NCBI GenBank assembly: GCA_003508835.1
Contig: PUFA01000203.1
Span: 1,394,501-1,458,500, forward strand
Length of the DNA stretch: 64,000 nt
Origin: Eonycteris spelaea
Taxonomy: Eukaryota > Chordata > Mammalia > Chiroptera > Pteropodidae
Direction: 5' to 3'
In this document: positions 58,901-64,000 of the stretch, in pieces
Numbering within the stretch: the stretch's first letter is position 1
Layout: every line of letters begins with the position of its first letter
Translations under genes and position numbers: made by a program
The notes under the pieces: generated by a model
The model's database searches: none
The model's input: only the letters and a program-made list of their open reading frames with translations
What the model was told of the DNA's origin: nothing

Positions 58901-61900
58901 ACTTATCTTTCAGGGATTTGAGGGCGTAGGAGGTAAAACCCTCTGAGCACACACTGTGCGCCAGTTACTACCGGGCACTTCGTAGGTGTGCACATTGCTC
59001 AGTGTGTTACACGTTCCACGCTTTTAACAACATCCAACGGGACAGCCTGCAGGTGTATGTTAATCTGAGAAAGTCGTGAAAACTTCCAGGTGGGAGGACA
59101 TCAGGGTGGGTAGGGGCTACTCTCTCTAAATGCAGAAATGCACCCAGAAGCTTCTGTGAAGGCCTCTTTGTTCTAAATTCCATTTGTCACAGATTTTTTT
59201 TTTCTTTCAGCCTGTAAATATCCCTGCTTGCCAAAGCAAGTGGCTTGGATCCTGGCCACGAGCAAAGTTTTCATGTATCCGGAGCTACTTCCAGTGTGTT
59301 CTCTGAAAGCAAAGAATCCCCAAGATAAGAATTCGTTCACCAAGGCTGAGGACAAGTAAGGGTGTGCTGCGGGGTGGGGCACGGAGGAGCCCGAGGAGGA
59401 GACCTCGTCCTTTCTCTGTGCTAGCTCAGGGGACATGGGTGTGTGTCCCAAGATGTGGACACACAAGACGAGCAGAACGGCTTCTGTGGCAGGCGGGCGG
59501 CTCTGCAGTCTGCGTTTTTCTCAGTGCCGGACACTGTTCTTTTGGGAAATAACATGCTCAATTTTGCAACATTTAAAGATTTTTTGTTGTTTTTTTTTTT
59601 TCTTTTATATATTGTAAAAAATCAGTCTCGTATGTACCATTAGAGGAAATTTTCCAATGATTTTTCTCTGAATTTCTTATATAATCATTGGCAATTTAAG
59701 TATAATTTTGTTTTGCTTTTTTAAGCCTAACTTCTCTAAATTGTTTTTCTGCAGCACCTGGGCTTCAGGTGGTCTCCCATACAAGTACTAACCAGGCCCG
59801 ACCCTGCTTAGCTTCTGAGATCAGACGGGATTGGGCTGTTCAGGGCAGCATGGCCGTAGACTATATTGTCACTTAAGGCAATATCATGACAGTCCTTTTA
59901 TTTGCCATTCTCCCCAGTTTTGTAGGCTTCACCCAGGGTCTTTGTACACAGAGCTTGTGGAAGTCTTTGAGTTTCTCTCTTTGGGGACATTCCCCGAGTG
60001 AGATGACTTGTAGAGGTTACGATCATTTGTATGGCTCTCGACGTGTATCGCTCTCTGCCGTCGTAGGACGTGTGTAGGTGGCCGGCATGGAACGTGTCAC
60101 AGTGGGAGGGCGGGCGGGTGCTGATTTCATGCCTAACATGGTGCCCAGGTTCGTGAGACCCACCGCCTCCTTTTGAGCTGGTGCGTGTGAGCGGAAAGCT
60201 CATGCGGCCTGACGTTTATGAGTGAGTCACGCTTTGATTCCACTCTCCCACCCGATCGCGAGCTTGTGCCCGAGTCGTGTTCATGGCGCTCATTAGCACC
60301 CAGCGAGTGTCAGACTTCCTGGCACGTAGCCCCCAGCGTGTCGGGGACGGGTGGGGAGCGGCGGGGCGGGGTGGGGCGGGGCGAGTCTTGGGAGGCTCCG
60401 AAGACCGGCCCGCGGCGTGACGCCGTGCGTCGCCCTCCTCTCTCAGTCTGCTGGTTTTGGGACTGAAGCACTTCGAAGGGACCGAGTTCCCCAAGCCGCT
60501 GATCAGCAAGTACCTCCTGCCCTGCAAGACCGCCCACCAGCTGACCGTGCGCATCAAGAACCGCAGCATGCACCGCCCCCGACAACATCTTCAAGGTCAG
60601 CGCCCCGCGCCCCGCCCGCGAGCTGCGCGCTCTGCGCACCCCCGTCCCGCCGACGAGGGGGCTGCCGCCCTCTCGCCTTCCCGGGGGCGCCGGCCTGCCT
60701 CTTCCTCCACAGCGTCTGCCGCCACCATTATGGGCGCTGTCCCCACTGCATGGGAGATGACGCCTTAGAGCGTCCCTCTGGCCATTCGTCTCTCGCGCTC
60801 TGACCGTGAGGCAGCGGGTGGACAGCGCGCACTTGCGGCTTTGTCCTTAACTCTTCTCGTGTAGAGATTTATGTCAAAACGACAAAGTAGACGTTTTAAA
60901 GAGGCAGGTAGCCTAAGCGCTTTGAAGAGCTCAGTAGTTCGTGAGGCTGGTCACGAAGAAAGTGTTTGTCCCTCCCTCCTGCCGAGCAGGGCTTCCGGGG
61001 GGGTGGCGCGCGTGCCCCCTTTCTAGGCGGCTCGTATTCGCTGCCTCCTGCTCCGTGGGGATGAGGCCTTCCCATCGAACCTACACCACGGAAGGCGAAG
61101 TCTCCGCGCTCTCCGCGCTCCCGTAGGCCCCGCCAGCGTGCGGACCTCCTCGGGCCGAGCTGTGCAGTGGCTCGTGACCGCTCTGCTTTGCTTGCTGAGC
61201 GCTGCTCCCCGGGGTTCAGAGGCGCATGTCAGCGGGCGGGTGGGGCCTGGCTCAGCGCGTGTTTATTACCAGGGCAGCGCTGCAGCTGACTTCAGGTTTA
61301 GACGTGGCTCGTCAGCGTGGTCAGGCGTCGTGGGTGTTCTGTCGCTTTGTCCCGCGGGAGTCTGTCCCCGAGCCCTCTGGTGCTGCCCCCCTCTAGACGT
61401 GCGGTGTCCTCGGCTCTCCGCTCCAGGCTCTTCTTAAAGTCTTTCTGTCGTGCTGGCGGTGGTGGGCCACGGACTCGTGTCCGGTCTCCGACTTCCTGAG
61501 CGCCACGTCTCCTTTGCTTGTTTCAGTGGCGCACATCCTAGTGGCGTCCTGAGGACGAGTGCTTGAGAGTCGGTTTTTAGACATAAGCTTCCCGCGTCAG
61601 GGTCTCTGGGTTTTCCTGCTGCCGTACCAGGACCAGGTTTGTGTGTAACTGACGTTGCCGTGTGTTAGGTCTTCCCGTGGGGAAACTGCTGGTGTCACTG
61701 TCACCACCACCGACAGCAGACTCCCCTCCCCCAGCTCACCCCTCTGTGGCCCGCGTCTTTGTGTGACGTTGCCGTCTCGGTCCGAAACCCGGAGAGTTGT
61801 CCCGACTCTTCCTGCTTCATCTCTGCCGCGTGTCTGCTGGTCGTCGGGCCCTCGGCCCTTACTCCCCCGGCCTTCGTCACACCTGGGGCCGTGCAGTGGT

Positions 61901-64000
61901 CTTCTGTCTGGTGTCTCATTCTGCTCCGGTCATTCTGTCCGTCCCTGAGGCTGCCGCCATGGCGCCCCCCTCACCCTTCAGGGAGAGCTTGGGCCACTGG
62001 GCTTGGCACGGAGGGCCAAGCCCGCCCACCTCTGCCCTGGCCCCCAAGCTTTCTCCACACCCCCGTGCTTGTAGCCAGTCTCCTTGGGTTCCTCAGACAT
62101 GCTTATGGCCTGGACGTGACGTACACTCTGTTCTCTCTGCCTCGTGCAGCAAACCCCGTTCCATCAAGATGCGTCTCGATGCACTAGTGCGCCCGCTCCA
62201 GGAAAATCCTCATTGTTCCAGCTCGAGTCGTGTGGCATTTTTTGTACGCACCTTTGTACCTTTTTACACAGTGTCGTTGTGGGTCTGCTGGCGTCTCCCG
62301 CCTGTGGGTGAGCTAGTGGGTGAGCTCCTGGGGAGCGGGAGCCGCTTCTCCCCACGTGCTTGGCCACAGCCAGGGCCCGGCAGGCAGGGGGTGCTCACGG
62401 CCCGTGTGCGCGCAGGTCCCCGCTTCCTTTACTGCTAGAGCCTCGTCTCCCTCCCCTTCTGAGGTCCGTTCCCCACCACTTGTGGACAAAGGGAGGTTCG
62501 GGGGGCGGGGCGGGCGGGAGCAGATGTGCTCCAGCCATTGGCTCCCTTTGCTCTGTGACCTGGACTTCCTCCTTCCTGGTGACCAGAATGGAGTCAGAAG
62601 ATGTGGAGTCAGAGTAACACGTCTGTTCAGTAGAGATCGATTTGGGTTGACACGCATGTGCGTGCGTGCGTGGACGTGTGCGTGCGGGACTTTGTCTCGA
62701 GCCGCTGCCACCCCAGGCCCAGCCTGGCCGCGGGCAGTGTTCCTGCAGGGAGTGTGACTCAGGCTGTGCGTCTTCACGCCCAGTTTTATAAGAAGACCAA
62801 GCAGCTGCCCATCCTGGGGAGGTGCTGCGATGAGATCCAGCCGCACCAGTGGAGGCCGCCTGTGGAGAGGGAGGAGCACCGGCTTCCTTTCTGGCTGAAG
62901 GTAGGCCCGCTGCGCGGTGGGCACGCGGTGGGCGTCAGGTCTGCTCCCCACCTCCGGCGCAGAGCCTGTGGCACGGGGAGCTCGCGCCCTCGCTCACCCC
63001 CACGCCCCCGGCACTCCACAGCCTTCTCAGCAGTGGGCAGGACGAGTGCGTCCTGCGGGGAACTCGGGGTCTGGGGAGTGCAGTCGGGCGCTGTCCCGCA
63101 GAATCATCCTTGGAAAGGTGACCTGAGAAAGGCCACCCAAATCAGAAACTCCTGTTTTCTCCATTCCCAAACTGACATGTGCTGGATCGGAGTGTCCTTG
63201 TTCCCACAGGCGAGCCTGCCATCCATCCAGGAGGAGCTGCAGCGCATGGCCAGTGGTGCCCGAGAGCCGGGACACGTGACTGGCACTGCCGAGGTCAAGC
63301 CGGACCCAGATCTAGGGAAGGGCGGCTCAGGGCCGGGGGGCGAGACCCGGTACCCGCTGCTGTTGCCGAAGGCCGTGGTGCTGAGGCTGAAGCCGGTGGC
63401 CAACTGTTTCTCCAGGAGGGGCTGGAGGCAGCCGCGCTCGTCCGCCCTGAAGCCGCTCCTGATCAGGCCCAGCCCCTCGGCACAGCCCAGCTCCAGCTCC
63501 GGGAGACCACCCGCCCGGGCCGCGCAGGCGGAGGCCCCGCCGGGCAAAACGATGGTCCGCATCCCGCCCGCGGTCCAGCCGGCTGCCGTCTTGCAGGCAG
63601 TGCCAGGTGGCCCTCCACTGGGGGTCACCGGGGGTGATAGTTTTGAGTCTCCAGCGGCTCTGCCTGCGATGCCCCCCGAGGCCAGGAGCAGCTTCCCTCT
63701 GTCCGAGCCCCAGACCCTGCTCTCTGCTCCCACGCCCAAGGTAATGCTGCCCTCGCTTGCCACTTCGAAGTTTCGAAAGCCCTACGTGAAACGGAGAGGC
63801 CCCAAGAGAAAGGGGGTCAAGGCCTCCCTCTGTCTGAAGTCTGTCCCCCTCATCAACTCTGCACCTGTCATCTTCACGGTCCCCGCTACCACTGTGAAGG
63901 TCGTGAGCCTTGGCAGTGGCTGCAACGTGATCCAGCCTGTCAACGCGACTGTGGCCCAGAGTCCCCAGACCATCCCCATCACCGCGCTCCTGGTGAGCCC
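34906..64000 (+). CDS. GON4L: GON4L, gon-4-like nuclear corepressor, 3' partial (several frameshifts as sequenced)
   Basis: Coding exons: 34906-35381, 39537-39716, 40857-41050, 41712-41786, 41961-42011, 44279-44329, 44646-44741, 45610-45728, 46260-46430, 49159-49351, 50910-51011, 53221-53261, 53787-53890, 56157-56355, 56820-56906, 57690-57858, 59211-59355, 60447-60595, 62784-62900, 63210-64000 (open at the edge). About 1,170 codons; the human protein has about 2,240. Features in order: basic start (MVPSKKRRT), acidic/basic nuclear region ([17 protein letters not shown]), [20 protein letters not shown], acidic [19 protein letters not shown], a [13 protein letters not shown] block, and a Gln-rich helix. 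The Myb/SANT-type and PAH-like C-terminal parts lie outside. GON4L is a transcriptional regulator tied to YY1, SIN3A and HDAC1. Frame breaks: exon 34906 (2 bases missing near 35014), 45610 (1 near 45710), 46260 (1 in the C-run 46273-46278 and 2 near 46360), 60447 (2 near 60574). Phase arithmetic agrees with each. Confidence 0.95.
35382..39536 (+). other. GON4L intron after first coding exon
   Basis: A 4.15 kb intron, donor GTGAGC. Its right end has closely spaced AGs (CCAGGCAG); only the second AG (39536) keeps the reading phase. It contains an L1 3' relic (36475-37375). Other AT-rich parts (37380-38060) look like older LINE debris. No gene is seen. Confidence 0.75.
36475..37375 (-). repeat. 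L1 LINE 3' end, old subfamily
   Basis: The + strand reads as the complement of an L1M-type 3' end: TTATTTCATATAGCAAGCTT, CATGTTGTTGCAAATGGCAG, GGTGTTTCCATGTCTTGGCC, GAAGAAGGATTGCTGGTCAT, CATACTGTTTTCCATAGTGG, CTGCACCAACTTACATTCCT and GTGGTTTTGATTTGCATTTC. Diverged and non-coding; many sites carry new CpGs relative to the remembered consensus. Confidence 0.85.
40500..40640 (+). repeat. MIR SINE relic
   Basis: GTGCGGCTCTGCCGTTACTG, TTTGCCTCGGTTTCTCCATC, TGTCCAATGGGAAGAAG and GTTGTGAGGGTGAGCGGG follow the MIR core and 3' part. Confidence 0.7.
41395..41415. repeat. (ATACAG)3 microsatellite
   Basis: Three exact ATACAG units plus ATA in a GON4L intron. Confidence 0.9.
43311..43345. repeat. 8-bp tandem repeat (AGGCGGGC-like)
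   Basis: About four copies of AGGCGGGC with one AAGCGGGC variant, in a GON4L intron. Confidence 0.85.
43507..43627 (+). repeat. 5S rRNA-derived retroinsertion (copy 2), near full length
   Basis: It starts GTCTACAGCCATGCCACCCT and continues through GGAAGCTAAGCAGGGTCGGG, CTGGTTAATACTTGGCTGGG and AGACCGCCTGGAAATACCAG to GTGCTGTAGGCATTT, about 121 bases like mature 5S. The internal promoter regions (A box, intermediate element, C box) are nearly intact. An A-run follows (TTTAAAAAAAAT). CTTTAAAACAT (43491-43501) before it and CTTTAAAAAAT (43638-43648) after it form a near-exact target-site duplication. Roughly ten differences from canonical 5S suggest a dead or little-used copy, not an rRNA gene in use. 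Confidence 0.92.
43955..44070 (-). repeat. MIR-like SINE relic
   Basis: CATTATTCCGCGTGAACCCA, GATACCTTCTTTATTATAAA and TGACACTGAGTCTTACGAGG resemble the complement of a MIR core. Strongly diverged. Confidence 0.5.
44985..45440 (-). repeat. Old L1 LINE 3' relic
   Basis: CACTCTAGAGTTCAGTTTCT, TGTGAATGGACCTATAGTGT, GTGTCTGACTTTTCTTTTTG, TTGAGATTCATCTCGACTG and GTTCATTTTCATTGCTGTGT follow the complement of an old L1 (L1ME-type) 3' region. Boundaries are approximate. Confidence 0.65.
47841..47876. repeat. Two exact 18-bp copies of GGCCCTGGGAACCCTGAC
   Basis: The unit occurs at 47841-47858 and 47859-47876 with no difference, inside a GON4L intron. Confidence 0.95.
48090..48950 (+). repeat. L1 LINE: end of ORF2 and 3' region, dead
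   Basis: AAATTCATATGGAAATGCAA, GGACTCACGGTAGCCAAACC, AAGAGTTTGGTACTGGCATA, CAAATGGTACTGAGGCAACT, GACCTAAATGTAAGAGTTAA and TAGGCAGTGGTTTCTTAGC follow the reverse-transcriptase C-terminal part of L1 ORF2 in sense. No frame stays open. Many bases appear changed toward G/C. Confidence 0.85.
49352..50909 (+). other. GON4L intron
   Basis: Starts with a weak donor (GAACGAAG|GTTGGC) that is required to join to the next exon at 50910 (acceptor TCCTCCTAG). I recognise no repeat or gene inside. Confidence 0.7.
51012..53220 (+). other. GON4L intron
   Basis: Donor GTGAGTCG, acceptor TTGTTTGCAG. Contains an L1 relic (51540-52345); the remainder shows nothing recognisable. Confidence 0.75.
51540..52345 (-). 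repeat. Old L1 LINE 3' relic
   Basis: ATTATAAAACTTTTCAAACA, AGAAAAGTTGAAAGACACCC, TTTTGACATGCTTACACCTG, TGTAACCCAAACCCCTGTCA, CTTCATATAACTGGAGTCAC and GGGCTATTTTGAATAAAGCG follow the complement of an old L1 (L1M/L1ME) 3' region. Confidence 0.75.
53891..56156 (+). other. GON4L intron
   Basis: Donor GTAGGC, acceptor GGGGGGTAG. A short L1 fragment lies at 54640-54740. A C9 run is at 54730-54738. GC-rich open frames (for example 55017-55594) look spurious. Confidence 0.7.
54640..54740 (-). repeat. Short L1 LINE 3' fragment
   Basis: AGCTTTTTTGAGGTTTAATT then GACGGCTATACGATGTCG and CGGACAACACGATTATTTGA read as the complement of the common L1 3' segment, with several CpGs in place of the AT-rich consensus. 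Confidence 0.6.
57859..59210 (+). other. GON4L intron
   Basis: Donor GTAGGG, acceptor TTTCTTTCAG. A MIR-like relic lies near 58925-59085. The rest shows nothing recognisable. Confidence 0.7.
58925..59085 (-). repeat. MIR SINE relic
   Basis: CCTCTGAGCACACACTGTGC, GCCAGTTACTACCGGGCACT, CTTTTAACAACATCCAACGG and GTATGTTAATCTGAGAAAGT follow the complement of a MIR 3' part. Confidence 0.6.
59356..60446 (+). other. GON4L intron with 5S-derived insertion
   Basis: Donor GTAAGG, acceptor CCTCTCTCAG. Contains copy 3 of the 5S-derived element. Nothing else is recognisable. Confidence 0.75.
59752..59861 (-). repeat. 5S rRNA-derived retroinsertion (copy 3)
   Basis: Minus strand: GTCTACGGCCATGCTGCCCT, CCCGTCTGATCTCAGAAGCT, AAGCAGGGTCGGGCCTGGTT, AGTACTTGTATGGGAGACCA, then CCTGAAGCCCAGGTGCTGCAG and a short A-rich tail (AAAAACAATTT). 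It lacks the mature 5S 3' end and differs after the C box, as copy 1 does, so it is not a functional 5S gene. Confidence 0.88.
60596..62783 (+). other. GON4L intron
   Basis: Donor GTCAGC, acceptor CACGCCCAG. GC-rich with several long open frames (61797-62438, 62313-62951) that resemble no protein. A TGCG/CG-rich alternating stretch lies near 62653-62690. No repeat is recognised. Confidence 0.7.

Overview
This is a window of a placental-mammal nuclear genome: spliced genes with GT-AG introns, CpG-island promoters, and MIR, L2 and old L1 relics. It carries the gene block KHDC4 - RIT1 - SYT11 - GON4L, which matches human 1q22 read in reverse (from memory). The absence of Alu, B1/B2, ruminant, pig, carnivore or horse SINEs argues against those groups. 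Three 5S rRNA-derived insertions in 45 kb hint at a lineage with an amplified 5S-derived SINE, for which fruit bats (Pteropodidae) are the case I know. The species assignment is a weak inference.

Layout. 1-3.5 kb: the last three coding exons and 3' UTR of KHDC4 (+). 4.3-12.15 kb: RIT1 (+), with a CpG-island promoter, five coding exons and a GC-rich 3' UTR. 12.15-17.3 kb: intergenic, with a MIR and a 5S-derived insertion. 17.3-31.7 kb: SYT11 (-), four coding exons, convergent with RIT1. 31.7-33.0 kb: intergenic. 33.0-64.0 kb: GON4L (+), a 5' CpG island, then 20 coding exons; the gene runs off the right edge inside a large exon, so about the first 1,170 codons are present. GON4L introns hold several dead L1 3' ends and two more 5S-derived insertions.

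What the genes do. KHDC4 is an RNA-binding splicing factor, RIT1 a Ras-family GTPase, SYT11 a synaptotagmin that does not bind calcium normally, and GON4L a nuclear corepressor linked to YY1/SIN3A/HDAC1. They are syntenic neighbours, not a functional operon.

Main oddities. (1) RIT1, SYT11 and GON4L all carry 1-2 base indels inside otherwise conserved exons. Exon phase arithmetic independently confirms each net shift. Three unrelated conserved genes with the same lesion type point to consensus errors in the assembly rather than to pseudogenes. (2) Three 5S-derived retroinsertions lie close together. (3) Dead transposons and non-coding DNA appear to have gained G/C and new CpGs, suggesting GC-biased substitution. 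I found no sign of a new gene system; the window is ordinary mammalian gene territory with these local peculiarities.
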